A stretch of DNA of 64,000 bases from Austropuccinia psidii (taxonomy: Eukaryota; Basidiomycota; Pucciniomycetes; Pucciniales; Sphaerophragmiaceae): NCBI GenBank assembly GCA_023105745.1, contig JALGQZ010000001.1, forward strand, positions 55,188,937 to 55,252,936, written 5' to 3'. Below the pieces are notes generated by a model. It was not told the origin of the DNA. It searched no databases and was given only the letters and a program-made list of their open reading frames with translations. The first letter of the stretch is position 1. The number at the start of each line of letters is the position of its first letter. Made by a program: the position numbers and the translations under genes. Shown here piece by piece: positions 22,776 to 35,798 of this stretch.

Positions 22776-24695
22776 TGTGGGCCTTGAGATATATTTTACA
22801 TACCCAAATAGGCCACAAATATATTTAAGAATAAAGTTTGAACTATGCATAACCCATAAGTAATGAATATATTCAAAATTCATCATTTTCTATTTCAGGA
22901 AAGATGGATAACTTTTTTTTTGTAGTAAGTAAATCCATGGATTCAAGAACAGATTTGGATTCTACACATAAATTCACCTCGGGTAGCTCCATAGACTGAA
23001 TAGGGTTAAATTAACTCTAAGAGGTGGTAATATGGAAAATACTTCAATACCACATCATCAATGCCACATTAAAGAATTGTGAAAAGTTTTGTTTTTCTCA
23101 ATTTCACGCCAAAATAATGGGAGTGTGAGAAATCCAATGTTACATATACACTAAGAGTAGTTCTATGCATTTTTGTGGTACTTAATATTATGGTATTATT
23201 GAATAAACTTTTGGTACACTAATAGTTGATATAAGTCTTTTGGCCCAAATTTCTATTTTTGATGCAAAAGTAGTTAAGGGGGACAAAAGACATCAAAGAG
23301 AGCCAGGGTACCCAGCTTCTGAGGCCTCTGAGGCATGGACAGCTCTAACGCTTGGATCCAGGAATGATCTTGGCCAATTAGTATAATGAAACCTTTTGAG
23401 AACTTGGTTAACAAGTTAAAATCTCATTAAATCATAAGAAAGTAGCAAATAAGCTGCTATTTCAATGTGCTAAGGAGGTAAAGCGCAACTTACACTCCTG
23501 TAACCATGATGATTCTTAATGATTTTGCATGGATAAACACCAGAAGAGTAATTAAAACACTTTTTTGACTAGTATCCATTGATTTACCTCATAGAAAACA
23601 GCAATATAGTATTATTTGCAATTCTATGTAGAAATGAGGTAAAAACTTCAAAATTTCATTCAAAATACAATTATCAATGAATCTTTCTCAAACTTTCAGG
23701 ACCAATTTAGAAAGATATAATTCATATAAGAATCAAAAAGAATCATAATGATTTAAGTAAAATTCAAAGTTTTACTTACAGTCCATTTTTGATGATTCTA
23801 CATGAAACACTGAATCTTCAAAAACTCACAGAAAATACACTCTGTGATGGAATTTCCAATAAAATTTATAACTTTGAGAAATAAATGATTATTTTGAAAT
23901 AAAAGAAGATTTACTATTGTTACTCCTTTTATTATTAACCATAAATGGGTTAGTAGTCATGTAAAAGCATTAATTAAGTAATTATGATAATCTTATGTGA
24001 CAACAGATGATGCAATCAATAATACAAAACAGTTTATTGTTTTCTCACTCACTGGTTTTTCAGTTTGCTCCATGGAAAGCCTCTTTGAGCTTTTGTTGAC
24101 TTAAAAGAGGCCTCCTCTTGCTGTTTGTTCTAAAATAATCAAATTATTCAATTATACCATTATTACCAACAGGTAGGTATTAATTAATCTTTTCTTAAAT
24201 TTTCTATTGTTTAAGAATCAATCTGAAGGAGCTGAAATCATAGAGATAAACTATATATTGTTTTAATATTGTTTTAAATCCATTTTGATCCATTAAATCC
24301 ACAATAATCTGTCAAATTTCTCTACTATTATCTTTCAATAGATCTTTGGAGTATTAGTGAGTGTATGTCTTAATTCTTAAAGTTTTTCTCTAGTAATTGT
24401 TTGATTTAAGGATCATATTTATAATTACTCTTGCAAAGGATAATTATATATTAAAATAATTTCATTATTTTGATAAAGAAATTTTATTATTGAAGACTTC
24501 TTGTAATTGATTGTTGTAGACAATTACTTCTTACTGTTATAATCACTAGTAGTGTATAACAAGTCAAAGAAATAATCAATTGATTAATTATTTGATTGTG
24601 GTTATAATAATTTTTATTATTATTTTTCATAATAACAGTCATAGTACTGTTGATTAATAGTGACATTATCAACAGTTTCATAGACACATCTTACA
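22776..24695 (+). repeat. 3' LTR of element A
   Basis: Begins TGTGGGCCTTGAG and ends CATCTTACA, followed by TAGAC. It is about 16 bp longer than the 5' LTR owing to small indels. Confidence 0.93.
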
Positions 24696-26526
24696 TAGAC
24701 ATTCCCAACTCATATATAAATAAGTTTTTTTTCTCTAGGAAACTAAGGACTTTGATACAGATTTATAGTCCTAATTGGCTGTATAATTAACATGTGGAAG
24801 AGCCTGATACATCACCCTAAACAGGGCTTAGCTATTTTTATCCCAGAGACTTATGGTGTGGGAAAGCCTCAAAAAGTAATCTTCTGTTTCTGGCTTGTGT
24901 GTGCAATCAAGTGCAAAATATTGTTAAAGCTTAAAATTTACTAATTATTAAGCTCATACTGGGAACAAAATGTACCCCTTAGTGTGATCCATGGCAATTT
25001 ATGGAATATTATACAGCTAACAGGTATAGAAATCCTATACATTATTAATTCTTTCACAAATTTAATTAGACAGATTCCAACTTGAAGTATTTTAAAAAGT
25101 GGAAGAGAATTTCAAATTTACAGCATAAATTTTCAGTATTTATCTCAATTTGACATTCACCTTCTTCTCTTCTAAGTAATATCTATTTCTATGGTTATCC
25201 TTCTAAAATCATTAATTTTATAGGAAAGATTGAAAAATAGGATTGAATTTGGATATTTCAGTCATCAGGGAATTTAAAATATGCAAAATACTGGCTTCCA
25301 TTGATTCAAAATTCTTACTGAAATTTCAATGTTATATAAATCTATTTTTCTTTGAATGCTTAATTTTCTTTGCCTGCGTTACCCTGGAATTTGATCCAAC
25401 TCCTACTTCAGAAATAAAAAAATTTATTGATATTTCCTTTATTGTTTTAACCTTGTTTTCTCTAATTTCATTTCCAAAAAATCAGAAACCAATCATTTAA
25501 TATTACATATTATTTTTCCAACAAAATTATTCTCATATAAATTGAACTGCTCAAAAAGAATAATATAACCCAATTCAAAATCATAAGTTAGTTTTAAAAC
25601 TGCAAATTGGTTCTGTATTATTGATTGTATTTAAGTCAAATCCAACTTTGAGTCTTGTTTTGGAGCCTTGGGAACAAAATCCATAGATTGAACAACTTCC
25701 TACAAACAAAATGTATTTAAACAGCTAGCGAATGAGGTGAATAAAAATCATTGCAATGTATTGAATCTTGGTGAAACATACTTACATGAAGATGGAGAAA
25801 ATACAAGAAAAAATATGTTCTTGAAAAAAAAATTCTAAATGACCACTGGGTATGGGAGTACAAGGGTATCCAAAAAATACCCCAAAAGCATCAGTTTATT
25901 TGCCCTTGCTTCAAAAGGGATGGATTTTCTTTTTGGGGAAAAGCCAAATTGGACTCCTTTGGACTCATTAGATGCACAAGATGAAGGCTCAAATTATTAA
26001 ATTCAAGAAAATTAATAAAACAATGCTCAAGGGATAAGCCAAATGAATATTAAATTGATAGTGTTTTCATATTAATCAATAATTTGTGTATTAGGTTGAT
26101 TCTATTGAAATGATAATTAGAAAAGCACCAGAGAAACACTTTTTCAATAGTGATATTGATACAGAACTAGATATAATGGAAGAAAAAAAAGCTTCTTTTC
26201 TTTTCTAACTCTTTCAGCTTTCTTTGAAAATATTGATAATCATTGCACTGACTTAATATTATGAAAGATTTAAGATATAAATACAATGTAATTTTCAAAT
26301 GCTATACAGCATATGGAGTATAACATATCTGGTCACTCCATCCAAGATATTTATGCCAATAATATAAGTATAGAATGATTAAAAATCAAATACTTCCAGA
26401 AAAAACCAATTCAGGTATATCTTGTAAGAATTTTAATTATTTTAGTGGTTCACAAAAAACGTCACATGATTCATTATCACAAATATATACTCACTTAATA
26501 GATGCTTATCAAATAGGTTAGTCTTT
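24696..26526. other. AT-rich spacer, no recognised gene
   Basis: Lies between element A and a solo LTR. An 85-codon open frame at 25243-25500 has no motif or composition that marks it as coding. Confidence 0.6.
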
Positions 26527-28290
26527 TGTGAGACTTTGAGATATGGAAAAATTTCTAAAGAGGTCACAAATAATATTACAAGACTTATTTTAATAATAAT
26601 AGTCAAGATTCAAATCCTAAAAACAAGTAAAAGAAGTAAAAATGCCATCAAAAGGCATAAACTCTTGATTATCCCAGAACTCAATTAATAAAAATTAAAG
26701 AAAAACAACATAATTGGATGCCCCATCTAAAAAAATATATGAATCTATCATATCATATATTTGAACCCAATACTTACTGAGATATGTGGATATACGCACT
26801 TTCATGATCAGTGCATATATTCATGGGTTGTAGCTCATATCTTTTGAAATACTCATGATAGAGACATGATCCAAAGTCAAATTTACCGGCAAGTAAATTG
26901 AGAATTAATTTGAAACCTTTATCTGGAGAACTATAAACAAATTCAAGAATAAGAAAGAGAAATCAGTCAAAATGGCAATACCAGTTGACCACTTAAAATT
27001 AGTAGAATTCAAAAATTGAAACAAAGTAGATATTCAGACTCTTATATCTTATTAATTCAGAATGATTTAGCCTTTCATCATGATATTCAAGGTTTAAACC
27101 TATGAAGTCACGGCTTAAAGTTCAAAATAGCAAATATCAACAGGATAAACAAATTACAAGAAAAATCATAAAAAATAGAATTTTGATGATGTAATAAAAT
27201 CCTCTTGGAAAGTCAGTAAGGGCATGAAAATATATTAGAATAAACCTCTTGAATTGCATTAGTGTGAAAAACTCAAAAGGTATTAATGATTCAATTCAAG
27301 GCTTAAAGGTGATCATTTTTGATCTTCAACTGTAATCTTATTTTAGCCTCACAGTTGAGTTTTAATATTTTATGATTAACACTACCTTAATCCATAAAAT
27401 AAAATTATAAGCGAAGATTATTATTTAAGAAAATTAGAGTTACAGTGATAAATCTAAAATATGGGGTAATGATGAGATAAAAAGTTTTAATAATGATGTG
27501 TCATAACCAAAACTTACAATATTGATCAATTACAGTGGAAAACATCAGCACACATCTGCTACAAGGAAGGATCATTACTATATCAAGATCACTTCTTCCT
27601 CTGTTTCCCCCTCAGACACATCAATTTCAATAAAACATTAGATAAAAGGTAATACTCTTTATTCCTTATATATATAACTCTTATATTATAAAAGACCAAA
27701 ATCATATCCTGTAGTAATCACTAGCCTTAACATGATTACATAAATATTCTATTTTTATTTGTTAGATTCTCTTGAATTCTCCAAATCCATGTAAAAATAG
27801 TAAAAAACTATATTTTTCTTTATTTTTTATTGTAACTACATTGTAAAAAGGTTGTAATCACTTTCTTAGGCACAAAATTAATCAAAATAATTATATCAAG
27901 TGTTAAAAGTAAATTATTTTCTGTTATTATAATATTTTTTCTCTATTATTTATAATTTGTTTATTAACACCAATAGTTTTTATCTTAATATATAACTTTA
28001 ATATTAGTAATATTACTGTTCTAACTTTTTTTATTATTAGATAAAAATTTCTCATTCATTCATTATTTGTTTGTAACAATAATAAATTGCCATAGATATA
28101 TTAATTTATCAAATATTAATATAGATATTTTGTTCTTCATAAATAATATAAAATATTTTATTCCATAATTATAATAATATCTCATTATTATAATTATTCT
28201 AATCTTATTATTCATTTGTATTAGAAAATTCAGAGTACAATAAGTAAAATATTATTAATCTTTACTTATTTTTTTAAGTAAAAGCTTACC
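26527..28290 (+). repeat. Solo LTR related to elements B and C
   Basis: Starts TGTGAGACTTTGAGATATGG and ends GCTTACC. Many words are shared in the same order with the LTRs of B and C, for example GCATATATTCA, ATCTTTTGAAATA, ACAAGAAAAATCAT and GATGATGTAATAAAAT. Flanking 5-mers are TCTTT (26522-26526) and TCTTC (28291-28295), a target duplication with one mismatch. No internal element sequence is present, so LTR-LTR recombination probably removed it. Confidence 0.85.
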
Positions 28291-31020
28291 TCTTCCCTTA
28301 ATTTATTTGATATATCAAAAAAGAAAGTTTAATATAAGAATTGTTTTAAATGCATGATAAAAATATTGTCAATCAACTACTGGAATAGGAGAAATCAAAA
28401 TGGAAGGAGGAGAAATAAGCTTGATTGTTGAAACTTAATCAAGGTGAGCAAGCCAAAATATTGGAGCTTGTTTGAGAGAGGAAAAATTCAAAAGGAATTA
28501 ACCTTTCAGGAGAAGAAAACAATTTAACAAAGAGAATTTGAATAATTTAAATTTAATATTCAGAAAATAATTTGAAAAATACAAAGTGAGACCAGGAGCT
28601 GGAATTCAAAGCCAAAATTTTCTTTTTTCTTAAAAAGTGGGAATGGTGAGCTCAGGAAGGTCTCCTTCCTAGCTTTAAGGAATTATCAGGCTGATTAAGA
28701 AATCTTATTTGTGATTTTCTTATTAAAATCAAATAATTTATTCAATGATCAAATATTAATTCTTATTTTTTCAGTGATATTCCTAGTAAAGTCTTATTGC
28801 TATTAATTTTGGATACTGAAATGAAATTTCAGTAAGAAATATCTTATGAGAATAAATTTACACAGCTCAGAAATTGTGTTTAAATTTCATAATTAATTTC
28901 ATGCTGTTTAATTAGATCTTTTGAAATTAACTTTTCACAAACAGGGTCATTTTAAAATAATGTTTTTGAATTGAATTCATTAATAAAAATTAATTACTTT
29001 ATATTTATAATGAACTTTATTTTTTGAAGAAATTAACCATTTTTTCAAACCTGGCTTTATCACTGTTTTACTTGTAAGTCTGAAGAGTGAAATTGGGGGC
29101 AATTGTAGCCAAGGTAAAGGGCTATTTTTGGTATTAGTGTTAATTTATCCTATCTAAGCTTCTTCCTGGTCTAATTATGGATTCAAGACTAAAATCAATT
29201 TCACTTCTGGCATTCCTTTGTTGTCTCTGTTTTTCTTAGATATTGAATATTACTTTTCTCATTGAAAAGCCTTATTCCTTTTTTTTTTAATTTTGATCTG
29301 ACAGGTGTTTCTTGTGATTGAAGCACTAATTGAATAACCTTTGCACTATAATATATTGTTAAGATTGAAATTACTACAAATCTTCTTATTAGACCTACTT
29401 CTTGAGGGTTCCGAATAGAAATAAAACAACTGCTTATTGTCAGGCATAAACATTATGATATTTTACATATAATTCAATTATCGTAGCTAAAATTGGTTTA
29501 ATTTTGAATTGAATAATAGATCCTATAATAAATGAACCCGATTATACCAGGGGAATTTAAATAAGCTCAAGAGCTCAATCCAATTAATCACAGACCAAGT
29601 AGAACCTGCATATAATAGAAAGGAGAGTTTTAATACAATAATTAATTTGATCTAATTACAACCAATGAGCCTACTAGAAGGAAGTTACACCTCATTTAGA
29701 TTACCGAAGAATTTCAATTCTGAGATTAAATCAAAACTAACTCCCATACCATTAATCATGGATTCACTTTTCTAAATGATAAATCATCCAATATTGCTTC
29801 TTAAAATGGATTTTCAGAAGTTATATTTCAACCTTTTAGTAAAGTGAATTAAGCTCAATAAATTTCGAAATTCCTCCCAAAGCAGAAGAAATTTCTTGAT
29901 AAATTTAAATAATGTGGCAACAAAATAAATGGCTCTACGTATGCAATAGGATGGTGCCAACCCAGGGATGGCCAAATAAATATTAGTTGATATTTCTTCT
30001 AAAAAGACATATCTGAAGATATAATGTGTTATCAGGAAGTAGCATGTCCCATGCAATAGGCTTTCTTAATTATAAAGACTTCAACAAGTCTAAGTTATAA
30101 GTATTCATATACAATAAAGGAAAGATGAACATATAGAAATTACCAGGACTTATTAAAATTAACTTCCCTAACCCTTTTAATGATTAATCTTTTTCTAAAA
30201 ACCTGGGATATGCACTTGATTAATTTTCACATTTGCTTCATGTTGATAATGAAGTATCATAATTTTCATATATCCTTTCCATGACTATCAATAAACAAAC
30301 AATTAAATTTGCTATTGAGTATTATTATTTATTTTATGACATTTCCACTCTTACAGATTGTCTTTTTGATTTAAATATAGCTGGTAATAGTCCTTAACTT
30401 TTTCAGATGGTGTGGAATTCTGTAGATATATGAAATTTTGCTTTATATACCCATGGTGGTACTAGTTAAATCTCTCTCAGTCTCTTGATGTAAATGAAAA
30501 TATCCCAAAAGACCCTAAATATATTAAAAAAATGAAAGAAAGGAAATGTTTTTGCATTAAACTTTGATGATCAAAATTCAATTGTAAATAGAATTTCTTC
30601 TATTTTTAAGTAATGTTTATTTGATGTTCAAAATCAAATTTGAAAAATGTTTATAACACAACTAAATATATAGAGATTGAATTCTGATAATAAAAGTTTC
30701 ATTGAAAATAGAATTTTTTTTATAGTTTTCAATACATTATATTTTTTCTTTGAAATAATGAAACCAATTGATTACAAAAAAATTGAATATAAATTGAACT
30801 AAGAGTTCGTCCTTCAAATATAGCTGTTAAACCTCTTTATTAATTAAAAATATATGAATTGAGAATTTTTTGAATGATTCTGGAGTTTAATATAAGATTG
30901 AAAAATAAACTATTAGGTTATTTACCTATATTAATTAATCATTTAATTCCATGCGAATTTTGAAGGCTTAATCTTCTCTCAAATTTTGAATATGTGACAA
31001 TTATTGAATAAATTGGGTAC
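28291..31020. other. AT-rich spacer, no recognised gene
   Basis: No family recognised on either strand. A minus-strand frame at 29814-30056 is open for 80 codons without a motif. It may hold decayed repeat fragments. Confidence 0.6.
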
Positions 31021-31930
31021 ATCTTGAAGGGCTGGTGGATTCTCCTCTTCATAAAGATCATCTTACTCACCTCCAATATCATCCAAGAGATTATGAATAA
31101 TCACACAGCTGACATACCAATACATAAGAAATTGGACTTTCTTTGCATTTTTATTTTCATTTTGAATTTCTTTGAGTGAGGAACTTTTTGATTTAATCAT
31201 TTCAATTAAATATCCAATTCCTTCTCATGATCTTGCAAGACACAAGTTGAAATTAGTAATTTCTGGATGATGTACCGCATTCCCTTTATATTCTGGAACA
31301 ATAATCATTTAGATTCCATAGCCCAAGTCAGAAAAGAGATATTTCTTTTCCAAAAAATATCTTTCAGGCCTTTTATGAATCCCCATTTCTTGATATAAAC
31401 TTTAGTCATGTACTGATCCTGGAAATAATGCATGAAATGAAGCTAAAGTACAATTGAAATCACATAATAACTGGACTGACATGAAGTACCTACACAAAGC
31501 CATTATTAGTTTTGGCCACACCTCCTATCCTGATAAATTCTTACTATATTATGATAATGAGCCAAATTAAAGTCAAACATACTTCTATTTTTTGCCATAG
31601 TAAGTCTAGAATTTGAAACGATTAAAGAAGATTACAATAAATAAAATTAATGAAACCAAGAAGGCTTTGAGCTTTCATCACTTGTGATATCTCAAGAATT
31701 TCATGTTCATTTTGCCATGGGATGTATGTGTCCTTCAGCTGTATTATGTATAAAGTTACTCCATTTGAATAAAGAACAACTGAACCATTTCCGATACCCA
31801 AAATTGCCCCAATATTCTGAACAGATGCCACATTCCCATTGAAAAAGGTTTTTGAAAGTGTCATTTCTATCTGAGTTTCTGGCTTACATTGATAATAATT
31901 CGAGTTGTTGAGAAATACTTGATAATTTTA
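31021..31930 (-). pseudogene. Degenerate PIF/Harbinger-like (DDE_4-type) transposase
   Basis: The upstream part (31864-31622) reads SKTFFNGNVASVQNIGAILG and ends near LEISQVMK, the helix-turn-helix/N-terminal block of rust DDE transposases. The region expected to carry the first catalytic Asp is damaged (GFINF). Further on, one frame with four stops reads HALFPGSVHD, YLFSDLGYG (second Asp), NFNLCLARS followed by a stop and EGIGYLIE (third acidic residue), then CVIIHNLLDDIGGE and DDLYEEE. This order is that of DDE_4/HARBI1-like nucleases. Several stops and a lost central part show it is long dead. I did not find terminal inverted repeats, so the element's limits are unknown. Confidence 0.75.
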
Positions 31931-32422
31931 AATAAGAGATATCAAAGACAAAAATTGGTGTAGGCTCCAAAAAATAGCTTCTTGAACATTCTATGAGGGA
32001 TAATTTCAAGACTATCAGCTTTCAAGATATATGACAAAAGCTATTGTTTTCTGAGGTATTGATTTTGATATATTTCATGAAAAAGCCATATGTCTTCTCA
32101 AATATCTCCATCAGAGTCGATGTGAGTGGCATGTGCTAATTGTGCCTCTAGGATATTGTGTTTTGGGAGGCATATTGACAATAGATTTGGAATTATTTCC
32201 TTTTTGAAATTTGAATGACTCTTTTTAGTTGTCTTTACTTGAGATTAATGAGTTTTAAAAAAGGTTCAGAAATGAATGGTATGTGAAATTGTGCTTTTAA
32301 ATAATTTGATGGTTGAATTAATAGATCTTGAGGAACAGCAAGGGCTCTAAAAGTTTCAAGAATACTTGGTATTTGGGAGAAATAAGTGATGAATTTAAGA
32401 ATAAATAAATTGGATTTATCTT

Positions 32423-34409
32423 TGTGAACATTTAAGATATGACCACATACCCAAAAAGGTCACAAGAAATATTGAAAATAATTATACCTTTAAAGATAAT
32501 TACCTTAAAACTACAAAGCTACCATAAATAGGGATAAAACTTGGTTTAACTTAAAAAAAAAAGAATAAAATGTGAAATAAGTTACACCATTGTATTACTC
32601 ATGGTAAAATACACATATACCATTTTTATGGCATATATGTAAAGTCAATATTTAATGAGTTATAAGTAATAACACCTTATAAAAAACATGAATCCTTATT
32701 TATTTCAAATACCAGTGAAACAACATTTGAAATAAACTGTACCATTGGATTTGCCATAAAGGTTTACACATAAACCAATTGAGAAGCTAATCTCCAAAGT
32801 CAATACTTAAGGAGTTAAGCTGAATATATGAACTTTTTTGGTCAATGCATATATTCAAGGAGTTTGGCTAATATCTTTTGAAATATACATGATAGAGTGA
32901 TAAACCAAAAAAACGTCACCACATAATTACTGTAGAAACATAGAAATGAACTTTATTTCACAATTTATAAACAAGGTTAAAACCTGTAATGGATTATTGA
33001 TTAAAATCAATAGAGCTGTTGACCACTTTGTTGTGAAAGTGGTCCAAACTTAAAAAAATGTAGAATATAAGATTCTACCAGCTCATTTGTGAAAAATGAG
33101 GTATTTTTCATTACAATATTCAAGGTATAACCCCTTGAAATCATGGTTTGAAGTTTAAAATATTAGATTTCAACAGAAAAGATGAGTTACAAGAAAAATC
33201 ATCAAAAATAGAGTTTTAATGATGTAATGAAATGCTCTTGGAAGTGTAATAAGGACATGCTAAGCCATCAGAAGACAATCTCAGAAGAGCTTTAGTGTTT
33301 ATAACTCAGAGGCTATTAATGATCAGAGCTTAAGCTTAAATATGATCATTTAAGATCACTCACTGTAATTTTATTTGAAGTTTAACTGTCATATAGGTAA
33401 TAGAACTAGTGAATGATATTTAAATATGATTAATACTAATAAAATCCAGGGAGTTTAGGATTCTGCCAAGCCTATGATGTCATCAAACTTAGAGTTATAG
33501 TGATAACTCTAAAATAATGGCGTAATTATGAGGCAAGATGGTTTGATCATGATGTAATCATCACCAAACCATAAAATATTGATCAATTCTGGTAGAAAGC
33601 ATCAGTATAGGTCTACTTGAAACCTGCTGGACTCTAGGAGGGAGGTATTTACCATAAATAGAGCTCATTTTACTCTGTTTTCCCCCCAGAAGCTTACAAA
33701 ACACTAAATAATTAAATCAAAACGGTAATTTCTTTATTCTTTATATATAAAAATTTTATATTATTAAGAACCAAAGATAGTCCTATTATAATCATCATCT
33801 TTGAAGTGATCATTACATTTATTCAACTGTTTTGTTTAAGATTATCTCAAAAAACCTCAACTCCACATAAAATTAAGAATATTTGAAATTACTCTTAAAA
33901 TTTATTGTAGATACAATTTAAATAAGTTGAATTTACAATTTTCGGCGTAACATTATTCAAAATTATTATATTAAGTATTGAAAGTAGGTTATTCCTTCTT
34001 ATTAGAATAATTTTCTCTCTATTATTACTTTAAATAATGCTATAATTAATATAAATAGTATTTATATTATTTTATAACTTTAATATTAGTGATATTATTG
34101 TTATTAATTGTTTTTTATTAATAAAAAACAATTTTTTACCCCTTTATTATTTGTTGGTAACAAGAATAAAGTGCTTTTAAATATGTTAATTATCTTATAT
34201 TAATATACTTATTTATTATATTATTTTTCATAATATAGATTATATTATTATATTTATACAATAATATAATTATTCTTATGGCATAATTATAGAAATTCTT
34301 CATTATTATAATTATTTTCATCTTATTTATTTTATTTAAAAGGACATTCATAGTACAATAAGTAAAATATTAACAATTTTTACTTATTGTTTGATAGTCA
34401 AACCTTACA
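32423..34409 (+). repeat. 5' LTR of element B
   Basis: Starts TGTGAACATTTAAGATATG and ends AAACCTTACA. The TATA-like box is CATAAATA at 33653-33660, mutated from TATAAATA seen in the other copies. It is about 310 bp longer than the 3' LTR. Confidence 0.92.
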
Positions 34410-34424
34410 TTTGGGCGCCTGGCC
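34410..34424 (+). promoter_or_regulatory. Candidate primer-binding site, element B
   Basis: TTTGGGCGCCTGGCC follows the LTR directly and matches the sites of A and C except for one base (C for G). An ATG follows at once (GGCCATG). Confidence 0.6.
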
Positions 34425-34880
34425 ATGATATTTACTCTAAAAGACCTTTGAAAAAGATTCCGATTAGGTTTATTCAATAATAAATTATAATTATATAATA
34501 ATTTTCTATTTATTGATTTTAAATACTATTGAGGCATTTGGAAAGCAAATGTACTGTCTTACACGTGGTTTTTCACATCCATAGACTTGCAAGAACTTTT
34601 TTGATTGACACTAGTAATTGAAAAAGATATTTTATAAATTAAGAATAATTCTATATTATAAATTAATCTCATAAAAGAATCATATTCATTTTTATTTTAT
34701 TCTTTAAACATAAAAACATAAAAAATAATAAAAAAAAGAGGATTTTTATTTCATTTTTATTTTTTATTCATTTCATTTTCTCAAAGATATAAAAAGCAAT
34801 TTTTTATGTGGAAAATCGCCATATCTTACCAAAAATAACACTTCTTATATAAAAGACTTAAATTAATTTGTCTTTTTTAG

Positions 34881-35798
34881 TGTTTGAAGATAATCCAACA
34901 GAAAACAACCAAGCCACTGTTGAAAGATTGGTGGAAGAAAGTTGCTCAAGCTCTCCAACACCAATTATAACTAAGAAAAAGAAAGCTAAAAAATTAGACT
35001 TTCCAGGACCCACTATTCAGGACTCTGAAGGTGAGTACCTCATGTATAAATTGCCATAAGAAGAATTTCTGTTCTGAAATCCTCTTATTTTTTCATTTCT
35101 TAAATCATGACAACCAGAAGGGGATCACAATACTCCATCCAATCAGGTGGAGCTGGACTCAGAGGTAGAATTGATTCCTCAAAAGGGAAAAGGAAGGCAA
35201 TATCCCCAGTGGAACAGAATCCACACAAGGAAGTGCCTTATCCCAAAGGCAAGTCCCAGAAATGCCCATGATATCTGAACCAGATTTAGAACTAAGTATT
35301 AGTAACTCAAACAGGTACAAATCACATTTAGAGGGCTCAGAGAGACATTTACATGAGCCAGTCCATACAGTACTACACGGTGTACAAAGACAAGGACTGG
35401 GAAATGTTGCCTCAAATACACCAAGGAGTGATGACCTCCTGGAACATCCTTGAAATGTTCCTCAAAGAGGAGGATATAGTGAGATACTCCAATGGATGGA
35501 ATCCACTATCATCCAAACCTCAAATTAAAAAGATCAAAGAGTACCATGCCAAAAAGAAGGAGGCAACCAAGGAAGAAGCCCCAGTATCTTCTACCAGCAA
35601 GCCCCAAGCCAACCCACTTCCCCAAGAAGGGCAGAAGGACAAGAAAAAGAATTGGAGAAAACCATATTCCCAAGGTACAGGATTCCAAAAATCCAAAAGG
35701 ATGCCATGGACAATGTATTCAACATGGCCAGAACCTTGACGGAATTCAAAGAAAAGGAAGAAAAAAGAATGAGACAACCTCATTTCCCAAAGAAATAA
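34881..35798 (+). pseudogene. Element B spliced leader frame and overlapping frame X
   Basis: Exon 1 (up to 35030) encodes a lysine-rich segment (TKKKKAKKLDFPGPTIQDSE) and has no ATG; a TCTTTTTTAG at 34871-34880 may be an acceptor from an earlier exon. A strong donor GGTGAGT (intron from 35031) and acceptor ACAACCAG (to 35117) give an 87-nt phase-1 intron. Exon 2 (35118-35248) could join through a GC-AG intron (35249-35314) to exon 3, in frame. Exon 3 (frame X) reads YYTVYKDKDWEMLPQIHQGV, FLKEEDIVRYSNGWNPLSSK, KIKEYHAKKK, then after a 1-base deletion near 35670 MARTLTEF and FPKK, with stop 35796-35798. A TAG at 35329 and the 1-base losses near 35194 and 35670 disable this copy. Role unknown: basic, W/Y-rich, perhaps an alternative Gag N-terminus. 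Confidence 0.6.

Larger units (their letters stand above)
14516..24695 (+). mobile_element. Element A: degenerate Ty3/Gypsy chromovirus-type LTR retrotransposon
   Basis: A full-length but inactive element of about 10.2 kb. It has direct LTRs (14516-16419 and 22776-24695), a primer-binding site candidate just after the 5' LTR, gag, protease, reverse transcriptase, RNase H, integrase, a C-terminal chromodomain, and a purine-rich tract before the 3' LTR. Flanking 5-mers are TAGTC (14511-14515) and TAGAC (24696-24700), a target duplication with one mismatch. The LTRs differ at about 12 of the first ~130 aligned bases by eye, so the insertion is old. The pol domain order (IN last, then chromodomain) is that of chromoviruses. 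Several stops and frameshifts make every protein non-functional. Confidence 0.95.

Noticed and set aside
35492..35670. Upstream part of the long open frame 35492-36637 as genuine Gag N-terminus
   Set aside because: Comparison with C shows a 1-base deletion near 35670 in B. Upstream of it this reading is neither frame X nor frame G, so it is an accidental third frame.
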